Positions 1-14,145 are shown, counted from the first letter of the stretch. The stretch is DNA of 64,000 bases from Toxotes chatareus (GCA_016801885.1 CM028905.1:11250706-11314705); one strand, 5' to 3'. Made by a program: numbers and translations. The notes: generated by a model not told the origin, from the letters alone.

Positions 1-167
1 CTTCTGTGAATTTCTTACAGAGTTCTGTAACCATTAATCACCAAGGTCATTTATGATCTATGGCATCCTGGAGTGATCGGTACCAGCCAGTTAGGGAAGA
101 AGTTAGATTTTCTTGGAATGCCTTGGTGATATATATTTGATCAGAGTGTCCTGATGCCTTGGTATAT

Positions 168-170
<3 letters not shown>

Positions 171-257
<87 letters not shown>
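171..257. repeat. (CA)n microsatellite, about 87 bp
   Basis: A pure CA dinucleotide array preceded by a TATATAAA stretch. Its length makes it very likely to vary between individuals. It produces artificial Cys-Val reading frames on the minus strand. Confidence 0.98.
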
Positions 258-259
<2 letters not shown>

Positions 260-3200
260 GCACACACAAACACACATCCTGAGACTGTGCAACATAGACT
301 AGGACACACTCACAGCTCACAAACACCCTTGAATTGCAGCCTTGGCAACTGTTTTTCTTTCTTTTTTTAATTAGAGCAAAAGATCAGAGAAATACCAAGT
401 GTCAATACCGCCGAGAATGAGAATATGGCAACGGCGACCTTTTAGAGCTCTCTGATCTTTTATAATGTCAGGGATGGAGCATCTTGTTCTTTTCTGCCAC
501 AAGTTTATGCCCCCCGCCACGCCCCCACATGGAAATACAGAGAATTGCAGACTAATAAGCAGCATAGCTATTTTTCCACCGGCTATATTTAGTTTTCCCC
601 ATTGGTGGAAATAGCTGGTTGGCATCAGACGTGGGGCTCATCTCAACAGGTCTCGAACCTTCTCGTTAGACTGTGTCAACAGACTTTTTAGTGGTTGTCA
701 GCAGTGTGTAGATACAACAACAGGAAGATCAAATAATGAATAAATATTTCATTTTTGCTATGAAGTGCAGCTGTAAACACCACACATTATATGTCCTTGT
801 AAAGTTGCCACCGCACGCGTCAATTTCCAAACATGAGCCAGAATAAAGCTATTAAAGTTTAAAAATATGGTTTGTATGGAGAAAAAGACTTATTCGCTTG
901 TTTTTCTGGTTTTTAATTGAATCCAGTTTGAGAACAACAGCGATGTTATTAGACACGCTCAGCACCAGTGGCCACATGCTCCTTTCCCACATTTGCGTTC
1001 TCTGGCTGGGATCATCTCTATCTTTACAGCCGTCCCCTCTCCTTCTTCTGGATGAAGGTGTTGGAGCGGTTAGCACGAGTATTAGCCTCAGGCTAGGGGA
1101 CAAGGGATGATTTCTGTACGGCGGTTGTGCTCTGGTCAAGTGGAAAGCAGCCTTATCTCCTAATCCTGTTAAATAAATGGCCTGCATTTATGTTGTCAGT
1201 TGGCTGAAATAAAAAGGACAGTGTGAGAAGATATATAATAGCCTGTGAGATAAATGTGCTCTATGCCTTTCTCGGTGGAAGGTGGTGGAGGTGGTGAAAT
1301 GATAGCTAAGGAACTCCACGACCCTGCACCAGTGTGTTTGTTCTTCCTGTGAGCCACTTGTGACTTAAAGCAATACGTTCACACCATGAAAGTGACGTTA
1401 TCTCTGCAGGCTTGAGAGATACTGTAGATTTTCTTGCTGACATAAGTGCAGCAGCTGAACGAAAAGCCAGAGGAACAGATAAAAGATAACAGTAAAAAGG
1501 GTAAATTTATTAAAGGCCGCATCAGAAAAATTGAGAGTGATAGAAAAACATTGCTTGAGTAAACAGTAGTCACAGGGAAGGGTAGCAGTGATGTGTCTGG
1601 AGGTGTTAGGTGTATGCATGTGCTGCTCCATGTGTAAAGTATGTGTGCATGCTCATGTGCATACGTGTGTATGAGTGTGTGATCTCCTGTCTATGTGTGG
1701 CTGCCAGTAGAGTGGGTTGGCCTGGCTGGTGGCCTACGTTTGTTTAGCTGTGAATTCTTCCTCCTGATCCAGTGACTCACAGCCTGTGGCTTATAGGCAG
1801 CGTTTGTGTGCCCAGAAAACACTAATCTGGAGCGCACAGGCCCGGGGCCACAGCATCACTGTTGCTGCAGCGCTTTCATGAGATGTTCAGTTAGGCGTTC
1901 AAACTAAACTGTTCAATCAGTATGTCATGAAAATCATAATTAAGATGAATCTGAAAGAGATTTTACTAACTGAACAAACAGATGTTTTACTCAGAAGGTG
2001 ATTCAGTAAATGCGGTAAGAATCAGCTTTTATGATTTCTCCGACTATGACATGATGCATTACTAAGCTGGTCCCAGTAGGTTTAAAGAGAAATTGCGGTT
2101 TCCCCCGTTTAGCCATCATCATCTTTACTGATAATAATTTCTCATAAAGTGAATTGCTGAGGTCTGGAAACAGAGCTAATGCTAAAAAGAAGTGTTATGG
2201 TGTAAGAGCAGGTTTTGAACATCATGTTACTTAACTTGTTAAGAAGAGAAAACAATGCAGACTGTCCACTGTAAACATGGGTTGTCGTAGGTGAATGAGC
2301 AGACTGTGCAATGAGGAATTACTGCCAACTCCTCACCATGTTTTACATCTTTACAGAGGGAGAAGATGACCTGGCTAATGTAGACCAAAAACCCTCCAAA
2401 ATAAGACAAAAGTTGTGATAAGCCTCCATGATGTCAGGGCACACTTGTCAGCTACAGCTCTCCCGCTGGTTCGGGTATGTCTCGCTGTGCAGTTCAAGGA
2501 CACTTCATCAGACCTGATTCTTGTCTGTATGACAGCTTGAACAGCTTTTAGTCTAGGACTCAAAGGCTCTCTCGCCACTAGTTCAGCTTCCTGCCTTTGA
2601 CAACCAACCAGTATAATCAACAGGTAGCCAGCTCTGAGAACAAAACACCCAGTTATGTCAACCACAGAAATGATACCGCCTTCTGACAAGTGCTTCTTGC
2701 CTTCCTTGCAGTTTATCTATAAGAGCAGCACTGTTTTCAGCTCATGCATGGCAGTTTTGCTGAGACATCTCAGCCTCCTTTGCTGATGTCAGAAGTCTTT
2801 CCCGTAATTTCCTAAACCTTAACAGTGCAAGTGGAGAAACAGAGCCGATCTGACGAGCAGTCACAATGCTGCTCTCACCGAGTCAAGGCTGTTACAGTTG
2901 TGCTGCACATGTGACTTCCAATTTCTGCCTGGAGAAGCATCACTGAGTGAATATCATGTATTAGGAATGTATCATCATTTGGGAATTGTGTGACAGTCAA
3001 GGGTGGAGCTGATGAGAATGAGAGAGACTTTATAAATAGCGTGGTCGTGTGAGAAACAGACTTTGCAAGGCCAAAGGGACATGAAGGGGGTGTGAGGAGC
3101 AGTACTGGCAGTACACTCCGTTATTGTGTGTGTGTGTGTGTGTGTGGGACCCAGATGGACTGTACTGAGGTTACTTGGAAAGAAGAAAGGAGTCATTTTG

Positions 3201-6200
3201 TTGCCGGGGAAATAGACTTGCCTAAAAAAAAAAAAAAACCTGTTGAATTTGCTACATCCTTCTAGAAAAACACTTTTGCACAAGATGTCATTGTACTGCA
3301 TTGTACGCTGTCAAACTTCATTTGTGTTGAAGATATGGTTAGACTGAGGAAGAGAGAGGGACAGATGGAGGGGGATGAGAGAGAGTGAAAAAGAGAGATG
3401 GGCCAGGACAGAGGAATGAGACAGAGGACTGCTAACAGCTGTTTCCTACTTCATGCTCATGTTTGCTTTACATTTGCATGGGATCCGGTCAACGCAAAAC
3501 TCCTTACTAAATGAATGTTAAAGATACAAGTAAAACCTTAACCTAGACTGCTTCATGCACACTGCATCGATGCTTTGACCACACACATGTGCGCACACAC
3601 GCACGTACGGATTGTTTGGTGTTATACAAGTGGCCAGCTGGGTAGAAATCAATCAGGTAAACTAGGTCAGGGGAGGAGAGGAGAGGGAGATGCGGGAGGT
3701 CTCAGAGGAGCAGGCCTTTGTTCCACATAGGCGGTGGATACAGAGAGATGTATCAACAAAATGCCTCTGGCCTTTCCCTAAGGTGCAGAACACACATCAG
3801 GTACACTGTACGAGTCTGCATGTGATGCATGAACACATGTAGACACAGCATTTCTCCCATATGTTTGGCGGTGCCCTCGGTGCAACACATGTGCGTCTGC
3901 GGGTTACACAACATCTGATCCGCACATCTAGGCTCAGTTGATCTCCCGCTGTCTCTGAGGTGATGCCTTCAGACCCTGAGCACAGTATTACTGAGGCATT
4001 TCTGTCCTGACCACTCTTTTTCCATGGAAACTCCAATAAGAATATGCCGTGCTGATCCCCCGTCCAGATAGACGGATGACCATGTTATGTCCTTAGAAAC
4101 CTAATAAACACACCACGTAGCATTCGGCAACTACGAACAGACAGGAGCACTGTTGGATAAAATCTATTCAGAACCAATTTCTGTGCATCATTCCTAATAA
4201 CTGGTGTTATTGCATCCACAGCATTTGCTCCACTATACATGGAGAAATTATGAAGCATAGAATCGAATCAATGAAATCCACCCACTTTCATGTAATAGAA
4301 AAGATGCATTATAGGTTTACAGGGATATTCTTGCTGTTCTTTCAATTATGCACTGCCGTGTTCTCAGGATTTATCAGTGTTTATTTTTAGGTGTTGAATT
4401 TTGAATCATAAGTTATATAATGATTTGATTATGCATCGACACAAATTATTTTGCATCCCAAGTCTTTGTGTGTCTGTGTGTAAGCCGATCTGCTTCTCCA
4501 CATGAGCTGTAGGGCAGTTCCATAAAGTTTAATTATATGTTGCATTCCCAGTGGAAGGGCTGAGATTAAACTAAATTAAATTGTGTTGGGGTGCATAAAA
4601 TGTTTCTGTGCTGCGGAGGATATACACACACTCAGACATAAGTGTGTGCACACACACAAAGGAAGCATGCCTTGCTGCAAAAGGGGTAGAAACCATGGCA
4701 CCGCTGTTAGCAGTGATTCGCATGGTTCTGGTAGCAATTCTGATCAGCATTACATCAGTCCATGTGGCTTCTGTCTGCTTTGTTTGTCACTTCTGAAAGT
4801 GATCAAGTGCAGCTATTTAATAGATGCCTGTGTGTGTGTTTGTGCATGTAAAAAGTTTAGTGTCTAAGGAGGCTCTCATACAAATCAGGAACTCAAACCA
4901 TTCCACCTTAAAAGACAGACAAAAGAAAACTTGCCAAACACTCAGCATGACATTGTACATTCCTTCTAAACCTTCAGGGTTATATTCAGGGATGTTTACG
5001 AATGATCCCTGCCTTCGTCTTTCATCTGCTGATTTATCTATCTGTTAAATTATCACCATGTAAAGTTGTTGTGGTAAACTTGTTGTTTTACAGCTTGATG
5101 AACATAAGTCCAGTGTCCAGTGTCCACTCTACTTTAAGTTTTGTTTTGGTCTCCACAACCATCTACTAACATCTGAACATCTGCTAAATGCTCCACTATA
5201 GCCAGTTGTTCACCTTGTTTGCTAGGCTTGTCTGCTGTTTGGTGCTGTTCTGGTTGTGTACCATGAGTTTTTTTTGTTGTTGTTTTTTTTTTTTGGCTTG
5301 AAACAGTTGCCTGTTGCAGCTGGAAACTGATGATGACAGCAATGAGAGTAAACTGAAATAGAAAGTTATGAGACAGAAAGTTAAGAATTAGAGAGTCAGG
5401 GTGATTTGAAAAGTTTGGAAAAAGTTCCAATAAATGGTCAAGAGTAAATACTAATATGAGATGGGATGTGAGCCACAGGCATAGAAGGTAAAAGAGCTGA
5501 GATGCCCTGACCTCCACATCTTTACTTTACCTGCTTTAAATAAATGTCACACTAATTCTTTCAATAGCAGAACACATACTACTGCAGAATCCCTAATTAA
5601 TAGGAGACTGATCTCCAAAATTCTCTCTCCTTTTTTACCCTCTTGTGCTGTTTCTCCCCAGGAGACTCAAATGCCAAGAAAACTCATGAATCGTGCACCA
5701 TCATGTGCGTGCTGTATAAACACAAGTCATTGACACCAAATAAACTCTTTGTACTTCATTCCAATATGTCCAGAATCTCATGTAAGAACTTTTCCGCCCT
5801 GTTTTTCCCTGACATCCTGTGTCATCAACTCCAAATCTGAACAGGATCAGCGTTTGTTAAATACCAGGATCATAAAGTTTGGTCGTCCTTGTGAAAATGC
5901 TCTTCTGTGTGCCGGTTCTGGTCTCTTTTAAGTTCTGGTATTTAAAATATGGCTGAGTGTGCTGTGTGAATCTTCCACAGTTTTGAAATGGTATCAAAAC
6001 ACGCCATAAGCTTAATTAGGATTAGAGCAGTGATTATGTTTTATTATCATAGCAATAATAGTATGACACATTTTACATTTAGCTATGTTAATCCAAGGAT
6101 AAGTATTTATAATACAGAGACAAATATGGATCGGAACATTGTGTGTTTTTCCTCACACTTGTGGCTGGACTAGTGATAACTCTTATTTCTCCCTCTTTGA

Positions 6201-6301
6201 AGATCTCTTTCAGTCTTTCCATATTTTTTGACACTCAGAATAGCACCAAAGAACAGTAAATTAGTTATGGAATTCATTTTGCAAGCATGTTTGTTTTTAT
6301 G

Positions 6302-6303
<2 letters not shown>

Positions 6304-6360
<57 letters not shown>
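6304..6360. repeat. (TG)n microsatellite, about 57 bp
   Basis: Pure TG dinucleotide array in AT-rich flanks, with no coding content. Confidence 0.98.
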
Positions 6361-6361
<1 letters not shown>

Positions 6362-7321
6362 AGAGTATAATTATAGAGATCAGAATCAGTTGTGATGTAT
6401 TCCATGTGGTGAGTGTCCGGCCATGGTGGAAGCTATTTAGAATCAGTCAGTAGGCTAATATCTGTTGTAGAAAGAGAGTGGTCATTCCTTCTATGACTCA
6501 TCTTCATGAAATGCCTCCTTAAGAGGAAGAAAATACACATGTGGGTTTACTCATGTGGTCTCAACATGCCAGCTTTAAAGTAGTGACATAATCTTCCAGC
6601 AGGCCCATTTTTATTTATTTACTTTTAAAAGTCACTCATCAAAGTTGTCTCTTTAACTTGACTGTGACACAGCTACCGTCTGAATTGGCTCAAGTCAGGA
6701 GTCTCCCACAAAAGTGCACAGCTGGCGTTTTAAGCTGTATCCACTCAGGAAACTGTTTTTGAAATTGGGTAAGAAAAATGCAGGTTTAGTTGGAGTAGAA
6801 GGCCAAAACAGCAAGAAGATCATTTGAAATTTAGTCGGCTTTGTGTGGATGTACTTTCAGTTTGTGCTGATAATTCATAAATAATTGCTTTAAGCAGGAA
6901 ATCTCATCTTGCTCTCACTTTCCCTCTTCTCCTATCCCTGTTGTGTTGTTGTGCTGTTCTCTTCCCCCACCTCTCTTGCTCTCTCTGTCATTAGATGTCT
7001 TGGCCATGTCCTCACCTTTCCTCTGTCTGGTCCTCCATTCATCATTCTCTGTCCTCACTGATGCCCTAATTTGTCAGCTGGCCGCCTCCGTTGCTCACCC
7101 TAACACTCTCACTCCTTTACCCTTTGGCCTCAGACCCCTGACCCTTCTGAAAATGCTACCTAGGGCAAAGACAGCAGATAAATGCAAACACCCACGACTT
7201 CTGCTTTTACAAACAACCAAGGCTCTGATGCATGTGTATGCATTTGCATTTGAGCGAGTAAGATAAGAAAATTTCAGAATTCAGATATATTGTTATGGCA
7301 CAGTTTTACATAGAAATGCAA

Positions 7322-7353
7322 TGTCATTGCTATGCAAATGCATAGCAATGACA
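7322..7353. promoter_or_regulatory. Perfect 15-bp inverted repeat with a POU octamer at its centre
   Basis: TGTCATTGCTATGCA at 7322-7336 is followed by AA and then by its exact reverse complement TGCATAGCAATGACA at 7339-7353. The centre contains ATGCAAAT (7332-7339), the classical octamer bound by POU/Oct factors. The arms pair over all 15 positions and pairing stops at both ends. It is not a simple repeat. It could be a composite POU-factor site or the relic of a short palindromic element. The symmetry is directly visible; a regulatory role is inference. Confidence 0.5.
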
Positions 7354-9541
7354 GGTTTTGATTCAATAGTGGGTTTTGAGTTTCCTCATTGTGGAACAGA
7401 GACATGTAAAAATAATCTGGTTAATACACATAAAGATTAATTTTGTTTTTGTTGTTTTTTTTTTCAGATAATTTTCAGTGACAAGGAATTAGCAGCAAAG
7501 CAATGGTTAGCGACTGTCCTGTGCCTGTCTCATTTTCACACAAGCACTTCACAAAATAACTAAAATCCCACATTTAAGAAAGCTCAACAGTTTCTAACAC
7601 CTTACAATGCAGGTGGCATTGCAGTTGTATAACTTCCACTGCGCCTCATTAGTTGACGTCCTCTCACGCTCTGGCTTCTATATAATGATTAACCCTGCTG
7701 ACATCTTGTATGTTGATATCAACGCTGCATTCGATTAATACACAAAGAATTAATGGAGTCCACTACACCGGGGATAACGTTCACTCTAGATTCATTCAAA
7801 TGCGTTAGTGCTGCATCAGTAAAAGCCCTTTCTATCTTTGTGTCACTATAACACCAATGTCACAGCAATCTCTGCAGAATTGAATGGTTCACGTGTGACT
7901 GTGCCTGCCTCGGCCCTGAACACACACTATGCAGGAGAGGAGAAGAAAGGTTTCCATTCAATTACTAGGTCTTCACGCCCCCTTGCACTCTGCAGAACTG
8001 ATAATGCATCTAGAGTACATATCATAACTCTCATTCTCCTGAAAGCTGGACATGCCTCGGAGGGATTATCCCACCTCGTGAGCAGCACTGCGACTAAAAG
8101 TCCCTTTGTCCACTTTATAAAAATGTTAGCCGCATGTCCATTTTTACCTGCTCTCATGAGCAAGAACCGGTAATAAAACACTGCCGGTGTTAACACAATA
8201 ATGATGCACTGTACAAACATTTTGTGACTTTAGTTTACACAAAGGTTTAGCTGTTTTTCAAATGAAAATATTAAATTCAAGCAAATTACACAAGTTTAAC
8301 TAAAGGTTAACACTTTGCAGTTTATGAACCAACGATCACGACGGCTGCATCCAACTGAATTGAAGTTGGTGTAACTTTTCACTGTTGTAAATGCTGTGTG
8401 AATGAGCCCTGATGATGTCATCACAGTATAAAAGAAGTCTTTGCTTGAGCACGTTAAATTTTCATCCTATGGGACCACAAAGTTTGTTTTTTCTGGAACA
8501 GATCCCACCGATCAGTTTTTGGTCTGCGCCCAGGTCCAGAGAAAGCGTTCATGTTACTGGATGATTAGATGAAATGCTTCCAGTCTTCACAGCTGTCAGT
8601 GTGAGAGAACCCTTAGAGTTGTAGTGGAGGGGAAGACATTTTCTGTCTGCCAGTGTGCCAGGTTGGTGCACTCTCTGACCTGATCCAGTGACAGGAGCTT
8701 TAAAAAGAACCCAGTTCAGTCTTTGAATTACTTCCTCAAATAGAAACTTTCTGTGATTCTGTCTCTCTCTTTGTCTTTCTTTCTGTTCTGTCTTTCTTTT
8801 CTTTTTCTTTTTTTTAACCCCCTTACAAGCACACATGCATACTTTCCCAACAATAATTACAGTACAACAGTAGTTCTCATTCCTGGGCAGGACCTTGAGT
8901 TTCCTGTGGTCAGGTTAAATTCAGTGGCCACTGTGCCACAGAGGTCAGGGAGCAGAGTCTGTCTCTGCTGGCATGGCTTCCTCTCTCTGCAATGAGGCAC
9001 TGTTGGAATTACTGGCCAGACTTTTTGACTTGAAGCAGCCTGGGAAAATCCACTTGTCCCCTGCCCTGGTCACTGGCATAAACCAGGTCCAGGCAAAGAT
9101 TAACATCATCCAGAAAAAAAATTTTAACCCTAATCTCCTTAAGAGAATGGAAGATTAAGAAATATCAATTTAGTGCTGGACAAGAGAGGAATTCAGAAGA
9201 GAAAACGAGATGGCTTATTTTCCCAACAGCTGTTCGAAAACGTTTGGGGAGTTTTTGTGGAGACTTTTGTTTTCCTCACATTTACTGGCCTATTTTTTTT
9301 TTTTTTAATACAGTGATAATACCAAGTAAAATACAGTTCATTACTCTGTTTGAGCAGAGCTGAGTTAGATTTCTGTAATGCAGAGACAAGCACGCCTCCA
9401 TGCTCCAGATCCATGGTGATCACTTATCAGAGAGGGCACCTGGGCCAATCAGATCAGTTAAGGGCTAAAAGGGAAATAGGCCACAGGCTCCCACTGAGAG
9501 CTTAGATAACATATGGCGCATAAACAGTCAATAGCAAAAGC

Positions 9542-9543
<2 letters not shown>

Positions 9544-9622
<79 letters not shown>

Positions 9623-9624
9623 TG
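9544..9624. repeat. (TG)n microsatellite, about 80 bp
   Basis: A TG array of about 72 bp, then a one-base slip (GG) and nine more bases of the same repeat. The slip shows the array has already mutated by at least one insertion or substitution. Confidence 0.97.
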
Positions 9625-11350
9625 ACCAACTAAATACACACGTACCTGAAGGTGGTCCTGCAACAGACGGAGGTGTATTGGCATTGCCAGTGAATATGTA
9701 AAGGCACTATTGACCTGAGGTTTGAGCTCCATGGTCTTTTACACACCCAATGAAAAGTGAAATTTATTGACAAAATCAGTCAGTTAACTTTACTGTGAAA
9801 GCATTGTGGGGGAGAAAAATAAGAAAAGAAATCAGTGTTTGGAGTGGATTGCTGTGTCTGTTTATCTGTGCTTTGTTTGCCTCTCCCTGTTTACTGCGAT
9901 AGAATTATATAAGTTGTTCGAGATGCATTGCATATGTACGTTTTTTTTGTATCGCCTCAGCTATAAGATGGACAAAATCCCAGTATACTGCATCTTCTCA
10001 CTTTGTTATAGTCTGTGAAACCATTGTTTGTGTCACAGTCTCAAAAATCAATACCACAGTCTATGTTTTTCCTCCCGTTGTTTTTAACTGTGGTTCATGA
10101 TGATCGATATGCTTGTTGAAGGTGCAAACACATTTTACAGTTGTTGGTCTGATTAGAGTTATGATTTGGACATCACCACTAATCAGACCATGTTTCACCA
10201 GCTCCTTTTCAGCCTTGGCCTGTTGGTATGTGGTTTGGTGTTGGACTTCTGGGTTGCTGAGAATGGAGCGAGCATATAATTTTCTAGCTCCAGCCAGAAA
10301 GGAATGAAGCCTTTGTCTCTGTTCCGTGGCCATTTTATCTTGTGTGTCATTTACCTTTGAGATTTACAGACAGTGTGACCCCAATAAGGTCACAAAGTGG
10401 TTTCATGTCTGCCTGCTAATTTTATCATCATGACAAAACATTGGCCTCTTCAGGCTGGAGAAAGGCGTTTCCATGTCTGGCCAGCATTTATTCTGACACT
10501 TTTATTGAGAGGTGAGTAGGGTATTTGGAAAGCCCCTGAGAGTTTAGGAAAAAGTTTTATTTGAAAGCCACCATTTATCTCCTAGTGGTGGTTTGAAGTC
10601 CACGCCATTCATGCAAAGTTTAACTCACCTTCAACTTGCTTCAGTGTGCACTCCTTGTTTCCTGAATGTTTCCTCCAACCTTTACATTTTCTTGTGTGAT
10701 GTCTAGTGACACTCTACTACACTTTCAGCTTAGCAGCCCTAATGGCACCTGCATGTTGACCTGCATGATGTCCACCACATTTACATATGAATGTGTACGC
10801 ACACACACTCGCAATGATGCATGCACAAACACACACCTAGAATTCCCTGTCCACTGCTCTCCATGTGGAGTTATGTGAATTGACTTTCAGCAGCCACCTG
10901 TGTCGGGGTTCATGGCTTTGGCCTGATGTGCTGTCATGGGGCTTTGATGCCTCATCATGTAACCTCTCTGAGACACTGGGAACACCTGTCCTTGCACTCA
11001 TAAGGCATGCTAATACATGCGGACACATGGTGGCCTGCTGCCTGACCTTGCAAGGACAGCAGGAGTCACTGGAGAGACGGACCAGGACGGCCCTGCAGGA
11101 CACGATGTGACATATGCTCACTCCGTATAGCCCTTAACAGACGCAGCATAGTCAAGTTGCCAGTGAGAAAAGGTGCACAATGCTCAGGCAGCACTTACAG
11201 CACTTAGAGCAGTAAAACACAAATTTGAGCAAACAGGAGTCAGCTAATCTTTTGATTTCAAAACACCTTTTATTAATAACATCCCTTAGAAACAAGATGA
11301 CATTCCTTTGCTATTGGCAACTGGAGAAAATTATAATAAATGAATAATAC

Positions 11351-11382
11351 TGTGTGTGTGTGTGTGTGGGGGGGGGGGGGGG
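11351..11382. repeat. Compound (TG)n then poly-G tract
   Basis: About nine TG units run directly into roughly fifteen consecutive G residues. Such a G run is unusual in this AT-rich setting and is prone to length change and sequencing error. Confidence 0.95.
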
Positions 11383-13794
11383 TTGAACTCTATAGTACAA
11401 ACAGTTTTTTAAGAATTTGCTTGAATGCCACTGCACAGCGCTGACTGTAATTCACGAAAGTGGAGGACAAATACTGAAGGCAGTTAGGTAACATGACAAC
11501 TTGTGATTAGAATCTATATTAACCACATGCAGCACTGAAACAACGCAACATGTTAAGAACACGGCAGATTTTCTCCACTTCTCTCATCTGACCATGTAGC
11601 TGTATTTCTCCACTCACAATCTGTTTGCACATGCACAGGCAACGGACATCTGAACACCCACCTCCCAGACAAACACACAAACACATGCCTGCACACACAT
11701 ACATGCACACACAAGCCCCCGTCCTGCCAAACCTTGCTATAATAACCTCCACAAATACAAGAGTTTGTGCGTGTGTATGTCTGTTTGTCTGGGAAGAGGG
11801 ATATTATTGTCTGTCTCTCCCCTGCTCCTTCCAAGTGCACTTTTCAAGGTGCAGGGCTTGGTATCTCCATGGCAACAGTAAAGCGACCAGGAGCAGTGGG
11901 AGGGAGGACGTGGTGGGCGGTGGGGACGGAGGCGGGGATAAAGCGGAGAGGGACGACGGGGGTGGTGATGGTGTTGATGTGTGGCGAGGGGGTCCTCCGG
12001 TCACAGACAAGCATGCTGGGTACATAGATTTGGGAACACTGTGACATTTTCGTGGGTTGTTTGACAAAAGGCAAACAGGGTGTGGCTTTCTACAAGAGGT
12101 GTTTGTGTGTGTGTGTGTGTGTGGAGATCTATGCACAGAGCCCAGGTGTGATCTCAATGCTCGGTGAAAGATGACCTCTCACTGTACAGCACACGCACAC
12201 ATACTCCCCTTGTCTCTCAGTGGAGGGTCAGTGTCTGTGTTTGTATAGCAGAGGCCTCCAGGTATTATTGGACTGTGTTTACATGTGCATGTGTCCATGT
12301 TGGCCCAGATATGTCCACCTGTGTAAATCTTTCTCCTCTTTTTCTCTCTCCCTGTCTCTCTCTTTTGACCTTTACTCTCCTCTGGTTACTTTTGCCTGTC
12401 TCTCCATCTTTGTCTAACATTGAGTTCTCCTTTTTAAAGCTGGATGAATTTTTTAAAAATCCTTTTCTTGTTGTTTTCTCTCTTGCACCTCTTGTCACTC
12501 CACCCCCCTCCGCCCTGTCCCTGTGATGCAGATGGAGGTGTTCATAGTCAGGTTCAGCAATTTAAAAAAAAGAAAAAAAACTTCCACATAACTGTAACAG
12601 TAGAGGAAGAAAGAAACATTTACAGAATTTGTGAAGAAGGACATTTGTCCCTTTACAACTTGGACTTGTCTTAGTCTCATAGGCAGATGTGGTGGACAGT
12701 AAAAATCCACTCAGTGATTTATGTTCAGTGTCAGTGCAGGAAGTGCTGTGATGTTCATATACTGCAGTGAAAAGTAAAGGTGTGGAGGTCAGGGCAAAGG
12801 ATAAATTTAGCTTCAACACTGGGTTCATGTCATGTCTCATACCAGTGTATAGTCATGAGGTCCTCTGTAGTTGTGTAGTTGTTTCTTTTCTTTTTCTTTT
12901 TTTTAAATTTAATGAAGCGGTTTAATTTGTTTAACAACTCAAACATTCTGCAGTGTGCACAGTTTGTAAAAACAATCTGGTAAAAAACCCAACCGATTAA
13001 ACATTTTGCAGGCACGTACAATAGCATGTTATGATATGCTGAAGAAAAACAAAACCACAGCTTAAATGTGTTTTAAAGATGGCAAATAGTTGCAAATGAA
13101 CTTAATTTGCGGGAGATATGGCTGACTGAGTTTTTGTTCCAAGATAAGTTATAGCAACAAGATTAAACTGATGTAAGTTAAAAGACTTGAAAGAAAGGAA
13201 AAAAAGGCAATTACCTTCAGAATGGCTTTATTCCTGCTACGTTCCTGGAATGCAAGTCCTGAATTGTGCATTGTAAGATATGGGATGATTCGTCTACTAA
13301 GACAGAGGTGGAAATGTGTTCAAGCTGATCTCCAGAGGTTCTTATAAAAGTTCAGCGATTCATGAAACCGCTTCTAATTTGGGGGCAGAGCCGCCAAAGA
13401 ATACAAGAAAGGTTGACACCATGAGCTGAACCAATAGTGTACATGACCGGCAAAATGTCAAAAAAAAAAAAATAATAAAATAAAAGTAGCAAACTAAATG
13501 ATTGACCTGTCAATCACACATGTTATGGTAATGTGCAGGGAAGAAGAATGGTTCATATTTGTTCAGACATTAGCCTTTTATCCGGGAAATAATGGTAAAA
13601 TTAGACATACAACAGGGAAATTAGATAATCCCATCAGAAAGTTTTTATCACCAGACTGTTTTTTTGAAGAGACAGAGAGTCTTAGTCATCAACATTAAAT
13701 GATACTTGGCTCTTTCTAACTGTGCTAAAGCTGCAGAGAGACAAAAAATCACCACAGCTCTAAACAGAGCACTGTACAAGAACTTGTGCTGAAA

Positions 13795-14067
13795 TAATCA
13801 TTGATTAATTGATTAGTCAGATAACAAAAAATAACTGTCAACAATTCTGATAATTAAACGAATGAATGCTGAAGTCATTCCTTAAGGGATAAAAACAAAT
13901 ACCAAGCAAAATATTTGCTGGTTCGAGCCACTAAGACAGGAGGATTTTCTGCTCTTTTCTCTTTTTTATTTTATTGTGAATTGATTTTTTTTTTTTTTTT
14001 TTACTGTTATTTATAAACTCAGAAATTAATTAATTAATTAATTTTAAAAAAAACAGATTAATCAATC
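13795..14067. repeat. Dispersed fish repeat, copy 1 (diverged)
   Basis: The ends carry TTAATTGATTAG and GATTAATCAATC strings resembling terminal inverted repeats. The middle has the family's phrases in the expected order: a degenerate AAATACCAAGCAAAATAT, a GGTTCGAGCC block, TTTTCTGCTCTTTTCTC, and an ATTGTGAATTGA block. The same order recurs in the copies at 40805, 42404 and 51820. From memory this family is abundant in percomorph fishes; I cannot assign its superfamily. It lies only 80 bp from a LINE tail. Confidence 0.6.
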
Positions 14068-14145
14068 TTCCATTTGTTTTGCATCTGGAATAAAATAACC
14101 CCTTCAAACATGTATTAAAGCAAAATTAAATTCCTTTAAACAAGT

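Larger units (their letters stand above)
1..7321. other. Upstream non-coding DNA, distal part
   Basis: I see no exon I can support here. The longest reading frames are about 100-127 codons and show no recognisable domain; the one near 5134-5517 on the minus strand is leucine and serine rich and broken by a T-run. The stretch holds CA/GT microsatellites (listed separately), an A-run at about 3223-3238, and otherwise unremarkable AT-rich sequence. It lies upstream of the ADAMTS gene and could contain distal regulatory DNA, but nothing in the sequence proves this. Confidence 0.6.
7354..13794. other. Upstream non-coding DNA, middle part
   Basis: No exon I can support. It contains a long TG array (9544-9615), a TG run continuing into a G run (11351-11382), and a 90-codon minus-strand reading frame at 10061-10333 that starts at an ATG in good context but has no recognised family. 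An imperfect RFX X-box (11861-11876) and a CRE-like palindrome next to a TATA-like string (8410-8434) are discussed as findings. The rest shows nothing I recognise. Confidence 0.6.

Noticed and set aside
47..326. Minus-strand reading frames rich in Cys-Val
   Set aside because: They are translations of the CA microsatellite at 171-257. The same applies to frames over the other dinucleotide arrays.
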